Below, piece after piece: positions 5,952 through 13,124 of a DNA stretch of 13,467 nucleotides; within the stretch, counting starts at the first letter, position 1, and every line of letters starts with the position of its first letter. This stretch comes from CALJIC01 sp039805565 (GTDB taxonomy: Bacteria > Chloroflexota > Chloroflexia > Chloroflexales > Roseiflexaceae). The stretch spans positions 1-13,467 of the forward strand of contig JBDLTZ010000251.1 in NCBI GenBank assembly GCA_039805565.1. Reading direction: 5' to 3'. The position numbers and the translations under genes are program-made. The notes beneath the pieces are model-generated. The model was not told where the DNA came from. It ran no database searches and saw only the letters and a program-made list of their open reading frames with translations.

Positions 5952-6857
5952 ATGTACACCCTAGCAACCTATACACCCGCAGCTGGAACACTCCTCGTCC
6001 AGCTGCAGGACGCGCTCCGCGCCCTGATCTACGCGCAGGGCCACATCCAGCCGAGCGAGGTCGATGTCCGCTTCGAGAGGCCGGTCGAGGAGTGGGCCGA
6101 GTCGCTAACGCGCCCGACAATCAGCATCTACCTGCACGACATGCGCGAGAACCTCGAGCTGCGCATGAACGGCTCGGTCACCCCGCCGGTGCGTGAGGGT
6201 GGGCGCAGCATGGTGCGCTCCCCTCTGCGGCGCTTCGAGCTGTACTTCCTCATCAGCGCGCTGACCACGAACGTCGCGGACGAGCACGCCCTGCTGTGGC
6301 GCACGCTGAACACACTGGTGCGACACACCGAGCTGCCGGTCTCCGTGCTCAGCGATGACCTGCGCGCGCTCGACGGCCCGCTGCACCTGCGGGTGGGCCG
6401 GATGATCGATGGGCCGCCCCCGATGCAGATCTGGTCGGCGCTCAGGGCGCCGATGCGCCCGTCCATTATGGCCGCGGTGGTCATGCCGCTGGAGCGCGAC
6501 GAGATATTTGAGGTGCCGCTGGTGCTCTCGCGGCGCGTGGAGACAACCCGCCCCGCGCCCGAGCGCGAGGCGGCAGGGCTCGGGCTCGCGCCGCCGCGCA
6601 GCAACGTCCTCGTCAGCGCGGCGGTCGACGTCGGGGTGCGGCTGCGTACGCCGGCGGGCGCGCCGCTGGCCGGCGCTCAGGTGCTGATCGCCGGCCGCGC
6701 TGAGGCGCTCACGGCCGACGCGGAGGGGCAGTTCGTCATCGACCACGCCCGCGACGGCACCTACAGCCTGATGGTCACCCCCGCGGGGGGGGCGGCGCAG
6801 CTGGTGACCCTCTCTGTTCCGTCGGCATCCTACGATCTTGTCGTCGACTGCCCGTGA
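5952..6857 (+). CDS. Pvc16-family (DUF4255) protein with extra C-terminal beta-sandwich domain, second copy
   Basis: The 301-residue protein has a DUF4255/Pvc16-type domain at about 14-190: PTISIYLHDMRENLELRMNG (55-74), RRFELYFLISALT (93-105), ALLWRTLNTLVRHTELP (113-129), DGPLHLRVG (141-149) and a strand IMAAVVMPLE. A Pro/Arg-rich linker (195-217) leads to a second domain (218-301) with the pattern GVRLRTPAGAPLAGAQVLI, then DAEGQFVID and DGTYSLMVTP. That is the repeat-like fold of carboxypeptidase-regulatory/PEGA-type beta-sandwiches, which often mediate binding. It differs strongly from the first Pvc16-type protein of this cluster and is the longer, two-domain variant also seen in the family. 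It starts 2 nt after the ATPase stop, which marks it as that gene's partner. The added domain may reach the particle or cell surface; this is inference. Confidence 0.86.
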   Translation: MYTLATYTPAAGTLLVQLQDALRALIYAQGHIQPSEVDVRFERPVEEWAESLTRPTISIYLHDMRENLELRMNGSVTPPVREGGRSMVRSPLRRFELYFLISALTTNVADEHALLWRTLNTLVRHTELPVSVLSDDLRALDGPLHLRVGRMIDGPPPMQIWSALRAPMRPSIMAAVVMPLERDEIFEVPLVLSRRVETTRPAPEREAAGLGLAPPRSNVLVSAAVDVGVRLRTPAGAPLAGAQVLIAGRAEALTADAEGQFVIDHARDGTYSLMVTPAGGAAQLVTLSVPSASYDLVVDCP

Positions 6858-7032
6858 GCGCCAACTCTGGTGCTGCGCGCTGGGTCGCTGGCGTCGCACG
6901 AGGCGCTCTGGTCGTCACGGAAGTCGGCGGGGATGGGCAGAAAGGTCGCAGGAAGGCGGGGGCGCTCGCCGGTCGGGCTCGAGACGAGCAGCGCGCCGGA
7001 CGAGCGAGGAGCGGTATGTCTCCGGGCCACCA

Positions 7033-7065
7033 CCTGGATACCTCCAGGGCGTGTCGTGCTATGAT
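7033..7065 (+). promoter_or_regulatory. Extended -10 promoter with an operator-like palindrome, for the enolase-family gene
   Basis: TGC followed by TATGAT (7057-7065) is an extended -10 element, 76-82 nt before the ATG pair at 7147/7150. No good -35 is visible, as is usual for extended -10 promoters. A palindrome CCTGGA-TACC-TCCAGG (7033-7048) covers the -35 zone and is placed to act as an operator. The gap 6858-7146 holds no other feature I can support. Confidence 0.5.
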
Positions 7066-7146
7066 AGTGGCTGTGCCGGAGATGCAGCAGCATCTTGCGC
7101 GCTCAGCTCCGTCACTGCAACGAGCCAGAAGCACTGTGGGAGGCGA

Positions 7147-8313
7147 ATGATGGCAGAGCCGCACATCATCGGGATCGAGGTCCACGCCTATACCTACACG
7201 TTGGAGGAGCTCGGCAGAGACTACAACGGCTTTAACCTCGTCTACGTGCCGGGCAGCAGCGTGACGCAGACAGGTTACGTCATCCGCATCCTCACCGATG
7301 TTGGCCTGGTTGGCGAGTACGCCGGCGGCAGCGCGGCCGACTACGCCATCCTGCCGTCCTTCGCCCACTACCTGATCGGAAAGCACGCTCTCGAGCGCGA
7401 GCGGATCTACGCCGACGTGAAGCGGGCGCTGCGCCAGGTGGCGCGGATCGGGCTGGCCCCGGTGGACGTTGCGCTTTGGGACCTGGCCGGAAAGTATCAC
7501 CAGACGCCCGTCTACCGGCTGCTCGGCGGCTACAAAGAGCGCCTCCCGTGCTATGCCAGCACCTACCACGGCGACACGAACGGCGGCCTCGACAGCCCGG
7601 AGGCCTACGCCGACTTCGCGCTGCAGTGCCGCGAGATGGGCTACCCGGCCTTCAAGATCCACGGCTGGGGCCAGGCGCCGATCGCCCAGGAGGTGGCCAC
7701 GGTGCGCGCTGTGCGCGAGCGCGTCGGGCCGGCGATGGACCTGATGCTCGACCCGGCCTGTGAGTACATCACTTTCGGCGACGCGATCAAGGTGGGCTGG
7801 GCCTGCGACGAGGCGCGATTCTTCTGGTACGAAGACCCGTACCGCGACGGCGGCATCTCGCAGTTCGCCCACCGCAAGCTGCGCCAACTGATCAAAACGC
7901 CGCTCCTGATGACCGAGCACGTCCGTACGCTGGAGCCACACGTCGACTTTGCCATCGCCGAGGCCACCGACTACCTGCGCGGTGACATCGGCTACGACGG
8001 CATCACAGGCGTGATGAAGTTGGCCCACGCCGCCGAGGGTCTCGGGCTTGACATCGAGTTCCACGGCCCGGGGCCCGCCCAGCGACAGTGTATGGCCGCG
8101 GTGCGCAACACCAACTACTATGAGATGGGCCTTGTCCACCCCAAGGCGCCGGCCAGCCACGACCCCCGGCTCTACCAGGGCGACTACCAGGACACGCTCG
8201 ACGCCATCGACCGGGACGGCTGCGTCCCGGTGCCGCAGGGCCACGGCTTGGGCGTCGAGATCGACTGGGACTGGGTCGCGCGAAACCGCACGGCGCTCGT
8301 GACGTATCCGTAG
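7147..8313 (+). CDS. Enolase-superfamily enzyme (mandelate racemase/muconate lactonizing group), probable acid-sugar dehydratase
   Basis: The 388-residue protein has the usual two-domain layout and length: an N-terminal capping domain (about 5-130) and a C-terminal barrel. Visible active-site elements are K170-I-H172 on strand two (the family Lys with His where many have a second Lys), three metal ligands D202 (LMLD), E229 (WYED) and E257 (MTEH), and a downstream D280/D284 with H306 (EFHGPG), equivalent to the Asp-His dyad. Such enzymes take a proton next to a carboxylate and most often dehydrate sugar acids; the exact substrate cannot be named. The protein is cytoplasmic. Two ATGs in a row (7147, 7150) follow GGGAGG at 7138-7143; spacing slightly favours 7150. 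It appears to have its own promoter. The sugar-oxidation and MFS genes further right could belong to the same carbohydrate metabolism, but they are on the other strand. Confidence 0.88.
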   Translation: MMAEPHIIGIEVHAYTYTLEELGRDYNGFNLVYVPGSSVTQTGYVIRILTDVGLVGEYAGGSAADYAILPSFAHYLIGKHALERERIYADVKRALRQVARIGLAPVDVALWDLAGKYHQTPVYRLLGGYKERLPCYASTYHGDTNGGLDSPEAYADFALQCREMGYPAFKIHGWGQAPIAQEVATVRAVRERVGPAMDLMLDPACEYITFGDAIKVGWACDEARFFWYEDPYRDGGISQFAHRKLRQLIKTPLLMTEHVRTLEPHVDFAIAEATDYLRGDIGYDGITGVMKLAHAAEGLGLDIEFHGPGPAQRQCMAAVRNTNYYEMGLVHPKAPASHDPRLYQGDYQDTLDAIDRDGCVPVPQGHGLGVEIDWDWVARNRTALVTYP

Positions 8314-8364
8314 CGCGGCTGGGAACCAGCGGTTAGGAACAGTATCCCCTATAACCTGGACGGC

Positions 8365-8553
8365 GTGCCCATCGGGCAGGCCAAGTTCACTCGCGACGCT
8401 GAGCTGCAGTTCTGGATCGACGACGCGCCGGTGATGGCCCTGAGCCACGCCGGGGAGCGCATCGCGCTCACGCTGACCGCGCGCATGGTGCTCATCGCGG
8501 CCGCCGACTACTGGCAGCTGCTCAAGGGCGAGGCGCCGCTCAACACACACTGA
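8365..8553 (+). CDS. Small unrecognised ORF or gene remnant (62 residues)
   Basis: A GTG at 8365 opens a 62-residue frame with balanced, protein-like composition: VPIGQAKFTRDAELQFWIDD, then APVMALSHAGERIALTLTAR and a helix MVLIAAADYWQLLKGEAP. The same frame is open back to the TAG of the enolase-family gene at 8311-8313, and the residues before the GTG (SIPYNLDG) also look protein-like. This suggests that the visible ORF is the C-terminal part of a once longer protein. There is no clear ribosome binding site. I do not recognise the family. It is not membrane-bound. The stretch 8554-8766 after it holds no gene I can support. Confidence 0.4.
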   Translation: MPIGQAKFTRDAELQFWIDDAPVMALSHAGERIALTLTARMVLIAAADYWQLLKGEAPLNTH

Positions 8554-8766
8554 CCACGCCGCACCGGAGGACCTGGAGACCCTGTCCGCGCTCGTGGGGC
8601 GCGTCAGCGGGCTGAGGAGACACCGATCTGCCGCCGCAGCCCTGCGCTGAGCGGCTGACACCTGAGATTCTCCAGATTCCGGCGCTGGACACGCGCGTCA
8701 CACACACGAGCGTCAAACCCCGAGCACCCGATGTCTGCCTGTGCCTTTCCTACACGGAATCAGTTG

Positions 8767-8791
8767 AACCTCTGACATGTTGTCAGAGGTT
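8767..8791 (+). promoter_or_regulatory. Perfect 11-bp inverted repeat directly upstream of the DinD-like gene
   Basis: AACCTCTGACA (8767-8777) and TGTCAGAGGTT (8781-8791) are exact reverse complements separated by TGT. The right arm ends 4 nt before the GAGGGAAG ribosome binding site (8796-8803) and 14 nt before the ATG at 8806. As DNA it is an excellent dimer operator; as RNA it is a tight hairpin with a 3-nt loop next to the ribosome binding site. No T-run follows, so termination is unlikely. Autoregulation, or control by a stress repressor, is the likely role by inference. Confidence 0.65.
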
Positions 8792-8805
8792 GCCCGAGGG
8801 AAGCG

Positions 8806-9714
8806 ATGAGCGACTCAAACAAGCTGATGATCTTCTTCCAGGGGACGACGCTCCGCCGCGTCTGGTACATGGACACGTGGTACTACAGCGTTGTCGACGT
8901 CCTGCGCGTTCTCACGGCCTCGAAGAACCCACAGGCGTACTGGGCAAAGCTGAAGCAGCGCATGCGGGAGGAGGGCGGCGAAGCGACTATTGCTGAGCTG
9001 GTCCAGCTCAAGCTCCCCGGGGCCGACAACCGCCTCCGCCTCACCGACACCGCCAACCGCCCGACCCTGCTCCGCATCGTGCAGTCCGTGCCCTCGCCGA
9101 ACGCCGAGCCGCTCCGCCAGTGGCTCGCGCAGGTGGGCGAAGAGCGGATCGATGAGATCGAGCACCCGGAGCGCGCGGTCGAGCGCATCCGGGCGATGTA
9201 CCGCGCGAAGGGCTACGACGACGCCTGGATCGAGCAGCGCCTGCGCACGGACATGACTCGCAACGAGCTGACCGACGAGTGGCAGCAGCGAGGCGCGAAG
9301 GAGGGGCGCGAGTACGCGATCCTGACCAACGAGATCAACAAGGGCACGTTTGAGCTGACGGTCGCCGCCTACAAGAGCTACAAAGACCTGCCTGCGCGCG
9401 CGAACCTCCGCGATCACATGACCGTGCTGGAGCTCGCGCTGCTGTCGCTCGGCGAGGCGACGGCCGTGACGCTCCACCGCGACCGCGACAGCCATGGGCT
9501 TCCTGCGCTCCAGGTCGACGCCCGCGACGCCGGCGCGGCGGCCGGGGAGGCGCGCAAGATTGTTGAAGCCCGAACCGGGAGGCCCGTCGTCAGCAAGGAA
9601 AACTTCCTCCCCGCGCCGAAGAAGGCGGAAGAGATCTCCCCGGCCGCGCCGGAGCCCCCCCCTCCAGGAGAGCAGCTGTCGCTGTTTGACGTGCCCGACG
9701 AGCCGAAACCGTAG
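8806..9714 (+). CDS. Bro-N/DinD-like DNA-damage or antirepressor-type protein with a C-terminal clamp-binding motif
   Basis: The 302-residue protein begins with a Bro-N-like domain (about 8-115): RRVWYMDTWYYSVVDVLRVL, TASKNPQAYWAKLKQRM and an LLRIVQS...WLAQVG segment. Bro-N domains occur in phage antirepressors and DinD. The second part (115-225), with MTRNELTDEWQQRGAKEGRE and LRDHMTVLELALLSLGEAT, matches the DinD-type C-terminal region. DinD of E. coli is an SOS-induced protein that acts on RecA filaments; an equivalent role here is inferred. Then comes a disordered Pro/Ala-rich linker (270-288) and QLSLF (290-294), the consensus pentapeptide for binding the DNA polymerase III beta clamp. 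The ATG has a strong ribosome binding site (GAGGGAAG) and a palindrome just before it. The gene stands alone and is convergent to the propeller gene. A mobile-element origin is possible. Confidence 0.82.
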   Translation: MSDSNKLMIFFQGTTLRRVWYMDTWYYSVVDVLRVLTASKNPQAYWAKLKQRMREEGGEATIAELVQLKLPGADNRLRLTDTANRPTLLRIVQSVPSPNAEPLRQWLAQVGEERIDEIEHPERAVERIRAMYRAKGYDDAWIEQRLRTDMTRNELTDEWQQRGAKEGREYAILTNEINKGTFELTVAAYKSYKDLPARANLRDHMTVLELALLSLGEATAVTLHRDRDSHGLPALQVDARDAGAAAGEARKIVEARTGRPVVSKENFLPAPKKAEEISPAAPEPPPPGEQLSLFDVPDEPKP

Positions 9715-9942
9715 CGGCCATGATTCCTTTTGGCGGAAGCTGCGGGGCTTCTCATGTTTCAGGTTCGGATCGCCACGCCGCCCCGCGCTTCCCAGCGCCA
9801 AAAACGCCGTCTCGTGTCACACTTGCTCGTGCGGGAGACTGTTCCCGTGGCGCGAAGGCGCAAGTCCGACGTCAGGCCGGCGGACCCGGCCGCCACAGAA
9901 CCGCCGTCATCGCTCCCCCTGCTGTCCGCTGGCCGATGCGTA

Positions 9943-11556
9943 TCATCTTCTTCGCCCACGCAGCAGCCGCTGCAGCGCCCAGGCCCCCACCCCGATCGCC
10001 ACCAGCGCCCCGACCTCCGCCAGCCGGTAGAGCGGCACCGTCGTCGGCGCCGGTGGACGCTCGCCCCGCGGTCCCTCGGTCCGCCGGATGCGCCACAGCG
10101 TGCCGGTGCCTTTCGGCATCCGCAGCCCGCCGCGCTCAGGCGCGATGTGGATCTCGCCGAAGTCCACCACGTACAGCGCCCCGTCCGGCCCGAACTGGCA
10201 GTGCGACGGCCGCTCCAGCCCCGCGTGCGGCAGCTGCGAGGCCGGCCCCGCGATCCGGTTCACCGCGAAGTCGACGATCTCTCGCCGGTCCATGTCGATC
10301 CGCACGACCTTGAAGCCCACCGGCCCGGCCGGCCGCACGCTCGTCACCGGCGTGATGTCGCCGAACAGCGCCACGAACGCGTCCCCCAGGAAGCCAAACG
10401 CCGCGTCACGGCAGAAATCGACTCCGTTGGCTGCGGCGTGCGACTCAAAGGACACGAGCGGCTTCGGGGGGTTCGGGTCGGGGTGTTCGGCCAGCACCGG
10501 CTCGCGCCCCTGCCCCCCCTCGCCCCAGCGCGGGTCGTCGAGGCGGACGCCGGAGGCGAAGTCGGGCCAGCCGTACCACGCGCCCTTCCGGATCTCGTAG
10601 AAGTCATCCGGGTCGCCCACGATGTAGCGCTTGCCCCGGTCGTCCATCCCGTGCTCGGTGGCGAACAGCCGGCCGTCCGGGTGGAAAGCGACGCCGTACG
10701 GGTTACGCAGCCCCCACGCCACCACTTCCAGGCCGCTGCCGTCCAGGTTGCAGCGCAGCACCGAGCCGGTGCACTTGACGCCGCCGCGGATCACCTGCCC
10801 GGGGCGCGTCTCGGTGCCGAACGGCACGTAGGCGCCCGTCCGCACCGTCTGCGTGACGTCGCTCAGGACGTTCTTGTACTCGTAGTTCCGTCCCGCGAGC
10901 GTGATGTCCTGGGCCGGGACATCGCAGAAGGCCGGGAACTTCGCCAGCCACTCGTAGGCGAAGTTGTCGGCGCCCACCACCCCAGTGTTGGTGGCGCTGC
11001 CGACGCCGAAGTACAGCTTGCCGTCCGGCCCCACTGCCGGGTGGTTCGCCTGGTGGTCGCCGCGGCCGGGGAGATCCGTCACGATCGGCTCAGGCGCCTC
11101 CCCCGGCCGCAGGCGGAAGAGCGTGTCGGTGTTCATGACGTAGAGCGCGCCGTCGTGCCAGCACGCGCCGGTGAGCGCGCCGGTCTTGGTCCACTGCTCC
11201 TCCGGCAGCACGAACACGAGCTCACAGCTGCCCGTGGTCACATCGACCTTAAGGATGCGCGGCACAGAGTCAATCTTGTGGCCGGACTCGCTCACGTAAC
11301 AGTTGCCCTGGTCGTCGAAGCAGCAGTGCACCGGCGCGTGGAAGCCGGTGGCGACGACTTCCGCGACGTAGCCCTCCGGGAGCAGGATGTCATCCGGGTT
11401 GTGGCGGCGGGCCTCCTCCCGAACTACCTTGATCTGCTTGAGGTAGGGCAGTACCGGCTTGTACAGGTACGCCAGCCAGCTCGGCAGGTCAATGTCCCGC
11501 TTGGGGGAGCGGGCTGGCTCCGCGACAGTGGTCTCGGGATCATGCTGGGTCTGCAT
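9943..11556 (-). CDS. PQQ-type sugar (glucose/sorbosone) dehydrogenase-like beta-propeller with C-terminal membrane anchor
   Basis: The 537-residue protein is a six-bladed beta-propeller of the soluble glucose/L-sorbosone dehydrogenase family. Blades are marked by recurring PDG/DG turns: DHQANHPAVGPDGKLYFGVG (167-186), GLRNPYGVAFHPDGRLFATE (282-301) and RPSHCQFGPDGALYVVDFGE (449-468). Members oxidise sugars or aldoses with PQQ, usually in the periplasm or outside the cell. A hydrophobic helix (512-529) is followed by LLRGRRR, so the protein ends in the membrane. There is no N-terminal signal peptide: the first 60 residues are polar with a short SWLAYLYKPVLPYLK stretch. I chose the second ATG (11556) because AAAGGA lies 6 nt before it; the ATG at 11571 is an alternative. 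The start overlaps the end of the MFS gene by 17 nt, so the two form an operon. Enzyme activity is not proven by the sequence. Confidence 0.85.
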   Translation of the reverse strand: MQTQHDPETTVAEPARSPKRDIDLPSWLAYLYKPVLPYLKQIKVVREEARRHNPDDILLPEGYVAEVVATGFHAPVHCCFDDQGNCYVSESGHKIDSVPRILKVDVTTGSCELVFVLPEEQWTKTGALTGACWHDGALYVMNTDTLFRLRPGEAPEPIVTDLPGRGDHQANHPAVGPDGKLYFGVGSATNTGVVGADNFAYEWLAKFPAFCDVPAQDITLAGRNYEYKNVLSDVTQTVRTGAYVPFGTETRPGQVIRGGVKCTGSVLRCNLDGSGLEVVAWGLRNPYGVAFHPDGRLFATEHGMDDRGKRYIVGDPDDFYEIRKGAWYGWPDFASGVRLDDPRWGEGGQGREPVLAEHPDPNPPKPLVSFESHAAANGVDFCRDAAFGFLGDAFVALFGDITPVTSVRPAGPVGFKVVRIDMDRREIVDFAVNRIAGPASQLPHAGLERPSHCQFGPDGALYVVDFGEIHIAPERGGLRMPKGTGTLWRIRRTEGPRGERPPAPTTVPLYRLAEVGALVAIGVGAWALQRLLRGRRR

Positions 11557-12835
11557 CGCTCGTCCTTTCATTTGCTACCGCGGGGGAAACGCGGCCGCGG
11601 GGCTGGTCCGGGGGGAGCGCCCGGGGCATCGCGATCCCACGCAGCGCGAGGGCACTCGCGGCACAGGCCAGCCCCGCAACCATAAAAAGCGCGGTGTAGC
11701 CCGTCTCGGGCGAGCTCGCGTTGCCCCAGTCCACCACCGGGCCGAGCAGCCCGGCCGCCGCCGCCGCCCCGGCCGTGCCGATGTTCGCGAGGCCGAAGAA
11801 GCGCGCCCCCTCGCCCTCTGGCGTCACGTCGGCGGTGAGCGCCCAGTTCGCGCTGGCGAAGGCCGCCGAGCCGAGCGCCATCAGGCTCCCGAACACGAAG
11901 ATGAGCGCGGCGCTGCTCGCAAGCGCCAGCAGCAGGATGCCCGCCGTGCTGAGCAGCACGCCCAGGAGCATCAGCGGCATCCGCCCGAACCGGTCGGCTG
12001 CCCAACCCGCCGCCAGTCCGCCAAGCGCGGTCAGGAGCGCGAGCCCGGCGAGCAGCCCGCCCGCGGTCTCGGCGGCGCTCTCCGGGTCGAGGCGCAGGCG
12101 GTCGGCGACGAAGTACAGCAGGAAGCGACCGACCGCATAGGTGCCGAGCAGGAACAGGAAGCGCGCCGCCACGAGCTGGACGAACGTCCGGTGCTGGCGG
12201 ACGTCGATGCGGAAGGCATCGGCCAGCGTCACCCGGGCCGGTGCGGCCTGCGCCGGCCCACGCGGCTCGCGCACGAGCGTGAGTGTCAGCACGGCTGTCA
12301 CCACCAGCACCCCCGCCACGGCCAGGAGCGCGGGGCCGGCGCTCTGCTCCTGCAGGAGCGCGCCGAGCACCGCGAAGCCAAGGATCGCCCCCGCGAGGTC
12401 CATGAAGCCCTTGAGGCCGGCGGCCGTGCCGCGCTGGTGGGGCGGCACGAGGTCGGGGATGAACCCCTGCTGCGCCGCCTGGGCGACGCTCGCCGCGCCC
12501 TGGACCAGCAGGTAGCCGACGAAGATGAGCGCGAGGCCGCGGGCAGCGCCGAAGATACCGAGCGCCGCCAGAGTCAGCAGCAGACCCAGCGCGATCATCC
12601 CGCGCCGTCCCCAGCGCGGGCGCAGGCGGTCGCTCAGTGCGCCGGCCACGGGCTGCACCAGCATCCCGAGCAGCAGGCCGGCGAAGGTCATCAGGCCAAG
12701 CGTGGTGGCCCGAGTCGCCTCGTCGGCCGTGCCGAGGAGGTAGGACGGCAGCACGAGAGTGTTCAAACCATCGAACAGCATGCTCAGCGCCAGCCAGAAC
12801 ACGCTGATGCCGAACAGCAGGCGCGCCTTGTTCAT
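11540..12835 (-). CDS. MFS transporter, 12 membrane segments, sugar-type
   Basis: The 431-residue protein has about twelve hydrophobic helices in two six-helix halves joined by a polar loop (190-215). The motif GALSDRLRPRWGRRG (65-79) between helices 2 and 3 is the MFS motif A (G-x-x-x-D-R-x-G-R-R), and a second copy, GWAADRFGRMP (277-287), lies in the C-terminal half. The N-terminal FWLALSMLFDGLNTLVLPSY is typical of sugar/drug-type MFS members, which are proton-driven or cation-coupled. The substrate is not readable, but the overlapping sugar-dehydrogenase-like gene downstream suggests a sugar or sugar derivative. The start is the ATG at 12835, with GGAGGAG on the minus strand 5 nt upstream; an in-frame ATG at 12931 would add a non-conserved polar leader. 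The C-terminal tail (401-431) is polar and disordered. It leads the two-gene operon. Confidence 0.88.
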   Translation of the reverse strand: MNKARLLFGISVFWLALSMLFDGLNTLVLPSYLLGTADEATRATTLGLMTFAGLLLGMLVQPVAGALSDRLRPRWGRRGMIALGLLLTLAALGIFGAARGLALIFVGYLLVQGAASVAQAAQQGFIPDLVPPHQRGTAAGLKGFMDLAGAILGFAVLGALLQEQSAGPALLAVAGVLVVTAVLTLTLVREPRGPAQAAPARVTLADAFRIDVRQHRTFVQLVAARFLFLLGTYAVGRFLLYFVADRLRLDPESAAETAGGLLAGLALLTALGGLAAGWAADRFGRMPLMLLGVLLSTAGILLLALASSAALIFVFGSLMALGSAAFASANWALTADVTPEGEGARFFGLANIGTAGAAAAAGLLGPVVDWGNASSPETGYTALFMVAGLACAASALALRGIAMPRALPPDQPRGRVSPAVANERTSDADPA

Positions 12836-13052
12836 CAGACTCCTCCCAGGAAACCTCCCTGTACGTCGTGGGTAAGCAGCAGGTAAGGGAGACGGGCAGC
12901 ATAAATCGTGCCGCCGTAGGCGTTCGCGCAACTACGTGTAGAGCCGCTCAGCGACGGCAACCCTCTTGCTCGCGTAGGTACGCATCGAGACAGACCAGCG
13001 GACACGAGGCGTAGCGGCGTACCATAGGCGCGGGGCTTTCTGACGCCCTTTC
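12836..13052. other. Intergenic stretch upstream of the MFS operon
   Basis: No gene or RNA is seen in these 217 nt. They must hold the minus-strand promoter of the MFS/propeller operon. The only -10-like element is TTTATGCT-like sequence around 12899-12905, with no convincing -35. The ribosome binding site of the MFS gene is at 12841-12847. Confidence 0.35.
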
Positions 13053-13079
13053 TGTAAAATCCGAACTTATGCAGAGCTG
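13053..13079 (-). mobile_element. Candidate end (terminal repeat) of the IS whose transposase enters from the right
   Basis: An AT-rich block starting TGTAAAATCCGAACTTATGC lies about 46-72 nt beyond the transposase stop, where an IS end belongs. It differs sharply from the GC-rich DNA on its left. The matching left terminal repeat lies outside the window, so the boundary is inferred. Confidence 0.4.
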
Positions 13080-13124
13080 TCCGCGTATGTGGACTGCTTG
13101 TTGTGGTACTGTATCGTCAAGCTC

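Noticed and set aside
8569..8650. A DLETL-containing stretch that recalls the ATPase residues DLETLARSL
   Set aside because: The likeness covers only about five residues and fades at once. It is probably chance in GC-rich sequence.
6775..8661. A 628-codon open frame on the minus strand
   Set aside because: It lies antisense to the Pvc16-type and enolase-family genes, which have clear motifs. Its translation is Arg/Val/His-rich without domains, the typical mirror of GC-rich codon bias.
9730..11685. A 651-codon open frame on the plus strand
   Set aside because: It is antisense to the beta-propeller gene. The composition is biased and no domain is seen, whereas the minus strand reads as a complete propeller.
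11459..12886. A 475-codon plus-strand frame and a 444-codon minus-strand frame in another phase
   Set aside because: Both overlap the MFS gene. They are Arg/Gly/Gln-rich with no membrane pattern, while the chosen minus frame gives twelve helices and motif A.
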